Below, in pieces: positions 29,401 to 40,085 of a DNA stretch of 64,000 nucleotides. The translations under genes were made by a program, and so were the position numbers. The DNA lies in the NCBI GenBank assembly GCA_037447655.1, contig JBBHKE010002948.1, positions 281,681 to 345,680 on the forward strand, written 5' to 3'. The notes under the pieces are model-generated. The model worked only from the letters and a program-made list of their open reading frames with translations. It ran no database searches and was not told the origin of the DNA. The first letter of the stretch is position 1. Each line of letters starts with the position of its first letter. The stretch is from Zygnema cylindricum. Lineage: Eukaryota > Streptophyta > Zygnematophyceae > Zygnematales > Zygnemataceae.

Positions 29401-32203
29401 TTACACTGGTTTGTATCCTTTTTAATGTGAAATCGTTACTTTAGTATACATATCGTCGAAATTGAACCGAAGGTGGGATCTAGGTTGAATTTTTGTCAAA
29501 AACGCGAAGCAAAAATGGATGTTTTGCAAGTAAATGATGTGATCTGAATGCAATTTTTGTTTCATTTGTTTTTTCTTTTTTGTGGGAGGAAACAGATTGG
29601 AAAGGGAGTTGAAAGAGAGATATTTGCGAAAAGTTTTGAAAGGAAATCGCGACGGTCTTAAGGTTAGACGGTGGTCGAAAATTCAATTTAAAATAAAACC
29701 TTAAAATAAACCTAACAAATCTTAAAAAAGTTCTCAAAGAATTCTAAAGAAAAAACTCGAAAGAACACCTTAAATGACCCGTTTTATTTGGCTTCACCTG
29801 GTATATAAGTTCTGGGTTTCTCTGAGATTTCTTGAGTCTTTTTGTGCTCCTGTGTTTTTGTTTATGCTCTTGAAAAATTAACAATTGTTTTTTTTTTTTG
29901 GGTTCAGAAATTTCGACTACGAATCGAGGATCCTCCTCGTCGAAAACATATGGTTTATCTCGGAGCTGCGGTTTTGGCCGATATTATGAAGGTAAAAAAA
30001 ATATAATTAGCTTTTTTCTTTCTTTTTGTTTTAACAATACTCTTTTGCACGAAGGTATTTTGTTACTTTTTCTAGTTCTAATAAGTTTATCTAGTATGGT
30101 ATGACGCTATTAGACTTGCCAAACTTTACTTTTGTTTATTCCACTTTCCAGTGAATTAATAATATTAATTAAATTAATGTTGAATATCATTAGAGTTTAT
30201 GACAGTAATGTTATTAGAGTTAATAATATTAATTTGATGCCTCTTTTTTTCTGGCCATTGACCATAAATTGCCATATGAAAACATAATTACTTTCTACAA
30301 TACTATTTGTATAAGTGGTCCGAAATTGTCCACGTAATTAATAGTAAGTTCCCAAATAATAATTGGTAATACGGAAATGGTCATACTAATAATTTCTTTA
30401 CTCTAATAGGGATATACGGTGTACAATACGGCTTTAATCGTTGTTAGAGATAAAGCATGATGAGTATTAATGCGGATTTAGTGTCGATGATATTATTTTA
30501 GGTTTGGATGACACTTTACTTCTTTCACCACTCCTTAAGCTAGTGTTAATAACATATTTTATATTTTTTTGGTTAAAAAGAACTCACAACAATGGTGCTT
30601 TAAATGTTGCGACCAAAACACATAAACTTTTGTTCTACACGGTCCTTTGAAGTTATAACCAAAACTTATAAACTAATGTTAATAACACAAGCGAAAGGAG
30701 TCGCCAAACATTTGATGTACAACAATTGATTGAAAACAATTTTTAGTGCAGTTTAAAGGAGTCACATTCATGTTTTGTTAAAGCAAAAGGAAAAGTTTAT
30801 CATAACTTTGGATTCAGATGCTAATTTCTATGCAAGTTAATATCGACGTTATTGAGTTTAGACCGTTTTTTGTTTTGACTGGAAACAAGAGTAGTCAAAG
30901 AAGAATCGGAGAGGAGAAATTGTGTCGCAGAATTGTTTAAAGTGGTTGTCTTCAAATAAAAGCAAAGGTTGACTAAAGACAATTCAGCTACAGTAAGAGT
31001 TCCTCCCGAAAACTAAAGACTGAAAAAAAAAAAAAGGACAAAAGTGGCTCTGCAATGAGTCAAGGGCCTAGCTAGGGGCTACACTAGAGGACAACCTAGG
31101 TCATTAGTCGAAGATAGGGGACAAAATAAGACACAAAGGGACAGCTAGGGGACAGTCTAGGACACTAAGGGCTACACCAGGGGACAGCCGACATGTAAGA
31201 GAATCATAGAACAGAATCCGTTGAAGATTTCTGATCGTACAGATGAGAAAATCGTACAGATGAGGTGAACAGAAAAACAATAGCTTGTAGCCCAATACTG
31301 GAACCCTAGGTTCTAGGCTACACGTGAGAGGAAAACTTCCTACATAGAGCCTAGGAGCCAGAAACCTCTAGCAATAACTATTTTAAACAGAAGTCCTTCT
31401 TCTATTTTATCCATGTAAGGTACACCGTGAATTGCTATTAGAGTTAGTAACCTTTATTCCGTCTTTGGTTTTTTTTGCCCGCTGAATACAAAATAATGTC
31501 ATCATTAATACTAATTGGTTTTTTTTAACGCTAATTTTTTTTGTAGTTCAAAATCGCTCACGTCTTTTGGACCGGAAATATAATTATTAACACTAAAAAA
31601 GTCCTGATACTTATTATTTCTTTATGCTAATAACGATTCACGGTGTACTACAAGCTTTTCTCTCCTCAATTTCATCCTTGTTAAAGCAATGTAGATATAA
31701 GCACCTCTTTTTTTTTCTCTTTTTTTCTCATCTGTTGAAGGTAACATATACTCCTCTCTTTAATTTTCTTAGCTAGAATGTCTCTCGTTTCCATCTACGT
31801 CCGTACGGAATATTCATTTTTTTGTGATGTCATAAATAGATTTAGTGGAAGTGCTTTTTTGTTTTTAAATAATAATGTTTTGTATTAATTATGGAATATA
31901 AAGCTCGTAAGGGGTTTTGAAGCATTGAATTTGGAGTCCGTTTGATGGAAATTCAATCAAAACGTTTTTTGTCACAAGACATTTTTCGATCTTGACATGT
32001 ACAACAATCATACTTGATAAAATAATAACAGAAAATTGATTGTGTACAGATATTTAAAATACGGTACTCAAACGGTTGAAAAATAATATGACATTTATTT
32101 TTAACGTTTTTTGTGGAAACAGGATAAACCGGATTTTTGGGTGAGTCGAAAAGAATGGATGGAAGAAGGTGTCCGATCGTTGCGAAAATGTGGTCATGCT
32201 TAG
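17443..32203 (+). CDS. ARP2: Actin-related protein 2 (Arp2/3 complex subunit), 15 or more exons
   Basis: Arp2 is one of the two actin-like subunits of the Arp2/3 complex, which nucleates branched actin filaments in the cytoplasm. Visible exons: 17443-17487, 19433-19466 (uncertain end), 21254-21388, 21982-22053, 22325-22403, 23054-23103, 23648-23751, 24132-24200, 26287-26350, 28093-28176, 28742-28800, 29596-29662, 29908-29991, 32123-32203. Phases join correctly from 21254 onward, except across the N gap. Diagnostic peptides: [95 protein letters not shown], with C-terminus SLRKCGHA. These resemble plant ARP2 more than animal ARP2. About 342 residues are visible against roughly 390 expected. About 23 should lie in the N gap, and about 24 (the VGRP region) are missing or garbled around exon 2. 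Introns are loaded with microsatellites and TIR elements. Confidence 0.95.
17500..17650. repeat. (GGGAGA)n in ARP2 intron 1
   Basis: About 130 bp of GGGAGA hexamers follow the exon 1 donor almost at once, after a poly-T and CCGGGGG stretch. Confidence 0.9.
17860..18062. mobile_element. TIR element (MITE) in ARP2 intron 1, 203 bp
   Basis: The left end TACACCGCTCATCGTTATTA pairs with the right end TAATAACGATTTGCGGTGTA. TA at both edges. The interior has the family phrase GTCGCGACTTTTTTTGGCC. Confidence 0.75.
18196..18805. mobile_element. TIR element in ARP2 intron 1 with internal about 60-bp repeats
   Basis: Left end TACACCGCCCGTCGCTATGA; right end ATATCAATGGGCGGTGTA. Between 18225 and 18640 a 55-62-bp unit (TTAGTGTAAATG, AATTAGAATGTATAATACTA, ATTTA-TATTGT) repeats about seven times, so the element has an internal minisatellite. 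Confidence 0.7.
18885..19030. repeat. Degenerate TTTAGGG-like repeats
   Basis: TTTTTAGGGTTTTCCAGGGA-type units repeat across ARP2 intron 1, mixing a plant telomere-like TTTAGGG word with TCCAGGG. Imperfect, so an interstitial simple repeat rather than a telomere. Confidence 0.6.
19433..19466 (+). CDS. ARP2: ARP2 exon 2 (disturbed)
   Basis: After a 50-base pyrimidine tract and CCCCAG it reads [11 protein letters not shown], where FVKCGFAGxNFP is expected, so one residue is missing. Further on, the frame reads [10 protein letters not shown] and meets a TAG at 19496. A +1-shifted frame gives MLPTIGRMR, faintly like the expected VFPxxVGRPxLR. The 3' end is therefore uncertain: a weak donor (CCGTGATC) may follow NFP, or the exon carries a frameshift. 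Confidence 0.6.
19497..19965. repeat. Purine (GAGAGG) tract in ARP2 intron 2
   Basis: About 470 bp of nearly pure G/A on the plus strand. The 150-180-codon serine/leucine/proline frames on the minus strand are artefacts of it. Confidence 0.9.
20380..21045. repeat. Degenerate GACATT-unit array in ARP2 intron 2
   Basis: GACATTGGACATT, GACATTAGACATT and ACATGAGACATGAGACATT words fill about 650 bp. The unit varies between 6 and 9 bases. No coding role. Confidence 0.85.
21254..21388 (+). CDS. ARP2: ARP2 exon 3
   Basis: 135 nt, phase 0 to 0, encoding [20 protein letters not shown], then [20 protein letters not shown] and REVLK. Acceptor TCTTTTTAG, donor GTAAGAC. The block preceding DIMVGD in other ARP2s (VGRPxLRxEES...) is not found upstream. 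Confidence 0.95.
21982..22053 (+). CDS. ARP2: ARP2 exon 4
   Basis: Encodes [20 protein letters not shown] and REKM. The acceptor GGTTCAG is poor. A stronger pyrimidine tract plus CAG lies 33 bases upstream, but using it would bring in an in-frame TGA. Donor GTAATTC. Confidence 0.93.
22325..22403 (+). CDS. ARP2: ARP2 exon 5
   Basis: Encodes [20 protein letters not shown] and LTLYAQ plus the first base of the next Gly. Acceptor TTGTGCAG, donor GTTTGT. Confidence 0.94.
22450..22580. repeat. (GGGAGA)n in ARP2 intron 5
   Basis: GA-rich repeat beginning 50 bases after exon 5. A matching CT-rich tract follows at 22680-22830. Confidence 0.85.
22884..23028. repeat. (TCAGTTTC)n hexamer-like array
   Basis: TTTCAGTTTCAATTTCAGTT-type repeats, 145 bp, directly before exon 6. 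It may act as a long pyrimidine-rich tract for that splice acceptor. Confidence 0.8.
23054..23103 (+). CDS. ARP2: ARP2 exon 6
   Basis: Completes [17 protein letters not shown], the phosphate-2 nucleotide-binding segment (DSGDG). Acceptor GGAACAG, donor GTAGGGG. Confidence 0.95.
23648..23751 (+). CDS. ARP2: ARP2 exon 7
   Basis: Encodes [20 protein letters not shown], then [14 protein letters not shown] and two bases of Gly. [15 protein letters not shown] is the plant-like form. Acceptor CCTCGCAG, donor GTTAGT. Confidence 0.95.
24132..24200 (+). CDS. ARP2: ARP2 exon 8
   Basis: Encodes [20 protein letters not shown], then YV and two bases of Ser. Acceptor GCAAACAG, donor GTGTGC. Phases match exons 7 and 9. 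Confidence 0.95.
25305..25412. repeat. Degenerate AACCCTAAA repeats
   Basis: AAAACCCTAAAAACCCTAAG-type words inside ARP2 intron 8, the reverse-complement orientation of the telomere-like sequence at 18.9 kb. Confidence 0.6.
25439..25584. mobile_element. MITE with CAGTAGAACCTC ends, 146 bp
   Basis: CAGTAGAACCTC at the left and GAGGTTCTACTG at the right are exact inverted repeats flanked by TA. The ends and the internal TGAATTAGACAGATTATTTGA pattern (seen as two overlapping words) resemble pogo/Tigger-type Tc1/mariner elements. Nonautonomous. Confidence 0.8.
25690..26230. repeat. Pentanucleotide satellite (TATTG/TATCG)n in ARP2 intron 8
   Basis: About 540 bp built from TATTG, TATCG and TATGG pentamers on the plus strand. 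Both strands stay open because no stop fits the 5-bp repeat. The tyrosine/isoleucine-rich frames are artefacts. Confidence 0.9.
26287..26350 (+). CDS. ARP2: ARP2 exon 9
   Basis: Encodes [20 protein letters not shown] and YT. Acceptor GAAAACAG, donor GTGAGG. It lies 62 bases before the assembly gap. Confidence 0.94.
26412..27382. other. Assembly gap (971 N)
   Basis: A run of N inside ARP2, starting within a GGGAGG repeat and resuming near a CT repeat. It very probably contains one ARP2 exon of about 69 nt (LPDGR...APEALF block). The long X-filled frames across it are not genes. Confidence 0.95.
28093..28176 (+). CDS. ARP2: ARP2 exon after the gap
   Basis: Encodes [20 protein letters not shown] and MDIDNRMV. 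Acceptor CTTTTCCAG, donor GTGAGC. Between this and exon 9 the LPDGR..VGxERFxAPEALF block is missing and should lie in the N gap. Confidence 0.94.
28742..28800 (+). CDS. ARP2: ARP2 exon [10 protein letters not shown]
   Basis: Encodes [19 protein letters not shown] and two bases of Arg. SGGSTMYPG is the adenosine-loop motif of actins. Acceptor GGATGCAG, donor GTGAGA. Confidence 0.95.
29596..29662 (+). CDS. ARP2: ARP2 exon [10 protein letters not shown]
   Basis: Completes R, then [20 protein letters not shown] and LK. Acceptor GGAAACAG, donor GTTAGA. Confidence 0.94.
29908..29991 (+). CDS. ARP2: ARP2 exon [10 protein letters not shown]
   Basis: Encodes [20 protein letters not shown] and AVLADIMK. 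Acceptor GGGTTCAG, donor GTAAAA. Confidence 0.95.
30090..30423. mobile_element. Degenerate TACACCG-family element in ARP2 intron 14
   Basis: The right end is recognisable (TTTACTCTAATAGGGATATA, then CGGTGTA). Family phrases TCTTTTTTTCTGGCCATTGA and ATTAGAGTTAATAATATTAA lie inside. The left end is eroded and its position approximate. Confidence 0.4.
31421..31647. mobile_element. TIR element (MITE) in ARP2 intron 14, 227 bp
   Basis: Left TACACCGTGAATTGCTATTA, then GAGTTAGTAA; right TTATGCTAATAACGATTCAC, then GGTGTA. TA edges. Clear member of the TACACCG family. Confidence 0.8.
32123..32203 (+). CDS. ARP2: ARP2 last exon
   Basis: Encodes [26 protein letters not shown] and TAG. Acceptor TGGAAACAG. 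It is separated from the previous exon by a 2.1-kb intron holding TIR elements. No clear AATAAA signal is assigned. Confidence 0.95.
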   Translation, partial: DKPDFWVSRKEWMEEGVRSLRKCGHA

Positions 32204-33494
32204 TTTTTAAAATTTGAGTTTTAGAGTAGGGTTTTTAGGGTTTCTAAAGTTTTCTAGGTTTTTTAGGTTTTTATCTTTATCTTCACTTTATGTTGTTTTT
32301 TTTAGGTTCGCTCTATTTTCAAGAAGGCGAGAAAAAGATGTGAACTTTGTTGATATTGTGAGTGGCTAGCAATTGTTAGAAGGCGATAGGATTCAAATGT
32401 ACATTATTTTCCGATTTTCATTATTTTTCTTTTGTTTGTGATCAGAGGGTAGTGCGTTTTTAATTGAGTTCCTGAAACTCTTTCTAGCAAAATTATTTGA
32501 GGACTAATAATATTTTTTTCCGGAATGACATTTTGAGATGGATTAATTTTCCTGTTTATGATCCTTTCCGTTCTCCTCCTCCCCCTCCACTCCTCCTTCC
32601 TCTTCCTCCTTCCTTTCCTTCCTTCCTTTTGTTCTCCTTCCTTCCTTTCCTCATCCTTCATAAACAGCGTGTGAAATCCAGTTTCCATCCAGTGCATAAG
32701 TTAGTAGTGTTAACAATTTTTATTAACTGGCTAAAATTACATTTTCCGCGGGCTTTTTTGGGCACTCGCTTAAAATGGTATTAATTATTAAAATGACGAC
32801 ATGTCAGCTCAGCTGGGTTACATATGGGCTGCGATTTGGCTAAGTGCGAAAATAGTATAAATGTTTTCGATTATTTGGATACTTTTATAAAAATTAGAGT
32901 TATTAGCACTAATCTACACGGTGTAACGCTATTTGTGTTAATTTTCTATGTCCACACTTTTCAGGTTGTTAATCTAACGGTTACGATTGAATGGTAACAT
33001 CCTTACCTTCAGATGTCTCCAATCGAAATTCGTAAAAGACAACGTGTCCACGAATAAAATCAAATAAAAATCAACAGTAATAGCTAACGTGAGGCGAATA
33101 CGGCTATTTTTTTTTTAGCGTTAGTAACGATGGGCAGGGCAATCCTTACATACTCGGGCGACAAAAATCGTCATTAAAAGTCGTGACATCTGTAGACGCT
33201 AATGTTTATTGTGACATTGTAGACGTCATATGTTTTTTTGTGACGTTTCCGACCACTGCCATTTTTAGTCATCACCAATTTTGTAACTTTCCGCCATTGC
33301 TTCCTCACTCTGGTCTGTTCTCTCTCCACCAGTCGCCATTTTTCGCGAGAAGATAGTGAAAAAAAAATATTTTGGATTCTTTTCATCTTGTAACAAGATT
33401 ATCTTGTTTCATCTGTGGAAGAGGGAGGGGGGAGAGGGAGGAGCAATAGCAACCATGACCGTGAGACCATGACCATAAATATGGATAGAATTTA
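32204..33494. other. Region downstream of ARP2; no second gene seen
   Basis: Includes TTTTTAGGGTTT words at 32220-32270, a CT tract at 32565-32660 and, at about 32915-33145, a possible TACAC-ended element (left TACACGGTGTAACGCTATTT; right AGCGTTAGTAACGATGGGCA, then GGGCA). Open frames are low complexity. Confidence 0.5.
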
Positions 33495-33985
33495 TTGTAT
33501 ATATTTAACATGTACATATATATAACTTGTACATACATATATACAGATATACAGATATACATATATACATATATCAGATATACATATATAAATCCATATA
33601 TACATATATACATATATACATATATACAGATATACATATATAAATCCATATATATACATATATACATATACAGATATACATATTTATACATATATACATA
33701 TATACATGTATACATATATACAGATATACAGATATACATATATACATATATACTGGATATATATATATATATATACTCTTTCTTTTTTCTCTCTTTCTCC
33801 CTAGATATATATTATACATATATACATATACATGTATACATATATATGAATATACAGATATAAATATATACAGATATACAGATATACATATATACATATA
33901 TACAGATACACATATATACATTATACATATATACAGATATACATATATACATATATACAGATATACATATATTCATATATATTAT
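33495..33985. repeat. ATATAC/CATATA microsatellite
   Basis: ATATACATATATACAGATAT repeats over about 490 bp, broken once by a TCTTTCTTTTTTCTCTC segment near 33780. The tyrosine/isoleucine/cysteine frames on both strands are artefacts. Confidence 0.92.
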
Positions 33986-34069
33986 ATGTACATATAGACC
34001 GTATGTATGAGATATGATGCATTCAATAATGGAAGCTAAGCAGAAACTTACAGGTGCTGGATCTGGTAC

Positions 34070-34200
34070 TGACAGAGGGAGGGGGCGGGGGCAGGGTTGG
34101 AGGGGGGGGGAGGGAGAGGAGGAGAGGGAGAGGGTGGGATGAGGAAGGGAGGGAGGCTTAGCGAGAGAGGAGAGTGAAGGAGGAGGAGGCTTAGGCAAAA
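34070..34200. repeat. GGGAGG purine tract
   Basis: G/A-rich stretch. On the minus strand it makes a pyrimidine tract leading to CAG. See the rejected micro-exon. Confidence 0.75.
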
Positions 34201-34385
34201 ACAAAACATTATGTTTAGTTCAAAGCTTAAAGTCTTTTAATTGGAATGCACTTGATCTAAACACTCACCTAAAATTTTTGTGCACTTTTACTTTTATATG
34301 GAGCAAATAAACTTGCCAAGGAAATCCATAAATATTAGTGTAAACAGTGTTGTATGTGCCTTTAGGTCATTGTTTCAATATGCTC

Positions 34386-34500
34386 TTCCTCTCCCTTCCC
34401 CTTTCTCTCTCTCCCTCTCTCTCTCTCCCTCTCCCTCTCCCTCTCTCCCTCTCTCTCTCTCTCCCTCTCTATCTCTCTCTCCCTCTCCCTCCCTCACCTC
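34386..34500. repeat. (CTCTCC)n pyrimidine tract
   Basis: Simple CT-rich repeat just before a GTTTTGCAG sequence. No exon is supported after it. Confidence 0.85.
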
Positions 34501-34539
34501 TCTCTTTGCCCTCTTTCGTTTTGCAGGCAGAACTAGATT

Positions 34540-34803
34540 TTTTTTTTTTATTTGATGGTATTCCGTTCGCTCAATAGTGTGGACATCACATTGACACAAA
34601 GGATTGTTGTTCGGAGAAGTTAGAATATTGTCAAAGTATTGACAAAATGCCCAAATAATAGCTATTTTTTCTTGTGAATCATGACTGTGATTTGGAGGCT
34701 GTAAATTATATGTGCGAGAACTATCAATTCTACAGCCCTTAGTGCTCAAAACATGGGCGCCCAAGGGGAAGGAACCATTGTTTTTATCGGTCAAAGGCTT
34801 CAA
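34540..34803 (-). pseudogene. Retroelement RNase H fragment (Ty3/gypsy-like)
   Basis: The minus-strand frame contains GAHVLSTKGCRIDSSRTYNL and HDSQEKIAIIWAFCQYFDNI. This resembles the RNase H domain that follows reverse transcriptase in Ty3/gypsy polyproteins (G-A-V-L...[IY]-x-[SY]-S-R-T, then E-x-x-x-[LI]-A-I-[IV]-W-A). Only about 70 residues remain, the frame is broken on both sides, and no other pol domain is nearby. Confidence 0.45.
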
Positions 34804-36799
34804 CTTTCCAGGTGACTACGTTTTTCTAAAGAAGATTATGATATTCTAATTGAAAATAACAATTTTCTTACACTCCTTTTGCTTATATAACTTAGATGCT
34901 AATGTACAATCATTACAATCAACGTCCGGTTTCTTTTTATGGATAGGACTTCTTGTAAATGCTTCAGTTCCTATACCATAAATCACAATTCGAGTTAGTA
35001 ACACTTTTTTGACGCCGCTTTTTTTGTCTCTAACCATAAAAAAATATTCATTTCAGTAACTTTTACGCTCATAACCCTACATAAGTGATCATTCATTGTC
35101 CACGCCTTCTAACTAAACTCGAATTATTAACACCAAAACAGTCCTCCCACTACCTGTGTAATTATTGACATGGAAAAACTGATAACAAGATTGAATGTTT
35201 GGAGTGTTTCCAAATAAGAAGGTGATAGATTACAAACTGGTCATCCAGACGATCTTGACCTCTTTAGAGTAGTATTTTCATTTGACCCGATCGGCTCAAT
35301 ATCATCTGCAAATCTTAGAATACACATTTTCCTGAATCTCATAATGGTCTCATGAAATTTGAGTTCATGAAACTCATAATGCTTGAAATTTTGAGTTTGA
35401 TTTTTCGTCAAGCTCATATCGTTTATCTTACAGTGAAGGTATGTTGTTTATTTTTCATCTGCAAAAACATAAATTATTGTTGGACAAGATTTATAATAGC
35501 TAGCAGAACAAAGTATATTCATTTGCCAGTCAATGAGGTCCTTGAGTACACTTTCTCCTGAGAGAGTTTGTCTATTATCCTTGCGCGATTTGTAGTTAGG
35601 TTCTGTAGCCCTTTTCCGTACAAATACAAAATAATTGTAATAAGTGACTTGTATATCAATGAAAAGTTACTGAGTGCACTAATGTCAATTCATAGGTCAG
35701 GTCAGGCTACTGGTAACTTGTATTATGTAATTTTATTCATATTTGTCATTCCTAAGTCATACGCAGTCAACAACAGTGTGGTTAACATTTGAGATTTTTT
35801 GAGATGTTTAGGAAACTCCAGATGGGTTGGACTTCATTGTAGTCTAGATTATGATGCTGGCCTTAAGTCGACTTCTACGTTCAACTTCTACATATTACAT
35901 TAATTAATTCCTCAATCTTTCCATTGTACAGTAAGTAACTACTCAACTTTTACATTTGTTAGAGTAATTAGTATTGATCACATTATATTTAAGTTCAGAT
36001 CATTCGAACTGTCCACATAATTTTTTTTGCGTCATATTTTTTTTTTCATTGAAAAGATCTCCTTACAAACTCTAGATATGCCTTGTTTTTCATGTATTTC
36101 ACTGTTTTTCGTTTGTACCACACTATTTTCCCATCCACACACTTAGTTCATCCATACTAATTTGGGGAAGTTGGTACCTTGCCTTTTGGGTCAGTATTTG
36201 GTGGATGTTTGAGCTTCACTTGGACAATGAAAAATACGATGCCAAAAGGAAACCGAAGAAGGGAAAACTGAAGAAGGTGTAATTGTGGAAGATGGAATTG
36301 TTGTACTGACGGTTCTGATATTTTAAGAGGGAAAGAGAGGCAAAAAAGGCAAGAAACGCAATTGGCTCATGGACTGGAAAGTGAGTAAAACTAAGGAAAC
36401 AGGTCAAGGAAGACACATATGAAGGAAAATTCTTGTTTAATTTAACATCAGGTGAGTAATACTGAGGAAACACTAATAGAGTTGAATATCAGCTGAGTAA
36501 TACTAAGAAAAACACTTGTTAAGGAAAACACTTATTGAGGTGTACATCACATAGAGGACCTTTTCTTGAGCTGCTTTTTTGCCAACTAATCACATTGGTG
36601 TTTGTCATTTTGGAAGTTGTTTGCGTATGTAGCTTTTCTCTTCCAATTGTTATTTTCTTTTTCTTTTCCTCTCCATTAATGTTTTGAGTGCTGATGAGAT
36701 TTCCTTATTCACATCTGTGCGCTTTTACCTTTTACCTTTTTTTCTATGCAGTTTAATATGAAGTCTTTGAAAGAAAGGCATGACATACTGGGGTTTCAT
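34804..36799. other. Intergenic AT-rich; no gene seen
   Basis: Contains eroded family words (CACAATTCGAGTTAGTAACA, then TTTTTTGACGCCGCTTTTTT near 34985). Several 60-85-codon frames have no recognisable features. Confidence 0.55.
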
Positions 36800-36921
36800 A
36801 AGGACATTGGGAGAGAGCATCCTAGCAGTCAGCCAGTTTCTTAAGGACATTGGGAGAGAGCATCCTAGCAGTCAGCCAGTTTCTTAAGGACATTGGGAGA
36901 GAGCATCCTAGCAGTCAGCCA
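36800..36921. repeat. 43-bp tandem repeat, three copies
   Basis: AAGGACATTGGGAGAGAGCA, then TCCTAGCAGTCAGCCAGTTTCTT, begins at 36800, 36843 and 36886. The first two copies are identical and the third is cut after CAGTCAGCCA. The unit is not a multiple of three, so an expressed frame would change with each copy. Confidence 0.95.
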
Positions 36922-38379
36922 GAATCTTGTGGAAACAGGCCTTCACAAGGTATATCCGTCAATGAAATATTTTGTTTTTACCATAGCGAGTCAAAAATAT
37001 GACGAGTTTGGTACCTAAGCAACTTGCTTTTTTTAAAGGGATAAACCTATGCAACTGATCCACATTATCATTATGTCTTTTTTTCTCCTTGCCTAATGCC
37101 GTTCTCCCATGCTCAACCTGTCTCTCTCTCACTCCCACTTTTGCCCTTTCCTTTCCCTCTCGCCCTCTTTTGTCCCTCTCTCCCCTTTTTGTCCCTCTCT
37201 CATTTTTTTGCAAACATTACGTGGCAGTGATGGACGCCTAAATTGATAGCATCAATTTTCAAGGATTCAAGTGTAGCAGGGCATTCGGAAATTTTTGAAG
37301 TTGTAAAAAGGTGAAACCTTTTTTCTTGAACTATTGCCTAAACTTCAGTTTTGGTTTATACTCTACTATACTTGGATATGCGGGAGGTGTTTGCTAACAT
37401 GTATGACTGAATGTGATCACTTTCAAACGGAAGTGGAGTATATATTCACTACAAGGATTGATAGAGATGTAGTATTTAGGATTTCTTTGGCAAGCTTGCA
37501 TTGGAAACATAAACCATTCTTCAAGGTTAGTAGATGACACAATTAAGAGTCGATAAGCTTGAGCGAAAAATATAATTTTATTATTGCATGTATTATTACT
37601 AGTATTGCATGATTATTATTATAATCACTTTCAACGAGAATCGACATTTGTTATAGATAGACCGGGGGGTTTTTTATATATTTTCGTCACCCGCTTTTCT
37701 ATTTAGCGAGAAAAAGATTGAAAAAAAACGGAAATGGTTTTTCACCTAAAATCCTTAAAATCTACAATCCACAATTTTTTTCTTGTCAAAGTTCAATTAC
37801 TTTCGCTTTTGGTTGAAATAAGTACCGCCTCGTTCAGTTTATGACAATGTGTCTTGGTGAATGAAATGATCAGTAGTGTTGATCATCTTTATCCGAGGGT
37901 TTATTCCTCAAGTTTATGATTATGCGGACAAAGATACACTGTTAATTGCTATAACAATCAAGAAACCTTCAATATTTGACCAGAACTTGATGCTAGCCAC
38001 TCTAATTTCGATATAGGTGATAGGGATAATTCTGGTTCCATGGTGACAAAAATGATACGAGAAGTCGAATTACTATTGTTTACGCTAATAGTATTTATTG
38101 TAATATTTTAGGGTTTTTTTGCTTAACTCAAGTATTTAGCTATACAACTCCATATTTTAGAAGCCCCAATAAATAACTTTGTTCATAAATGATCGCATTA
38201 ATTTCTATATCATACTGATAAAATTATTGGGAAATTTTTGAAAAATGTGCACAGGGTAGCATGTCTTAATAAGAGCTCCAAAACTCCTCAATTTAGGGGA
38301 GGTACCCAAGATATCGAGCAGTTACAACCTCGCGGAAATAAAACTGCTTGTTTTGTGTGCATGAAAAGTGTGTGTGTGT
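36922..38379. other. Intergenic, no gene seen
   Basis: CT-rich at 37110-37205, otherwise AT-rich unique-looking DNA with short frames only. Confidence 0.55.

Positions 38380-40085
<1,706 letters not shown>

Noticed and set aside
34040-34075. Possible 17-nt minus-strand micro-exon (CAG, then TACCAGATCCAGCACCT, then GTAAGT)
   Set aside because: The splice signals look good, but CT tracts followed by CAG are common here, the piece is tiny, and no flanking exons of any known gene were found.
33383-34204. Several frames of 115-130 codons over the ATATAC repeat
   Set aside because: Microsatellite translations.
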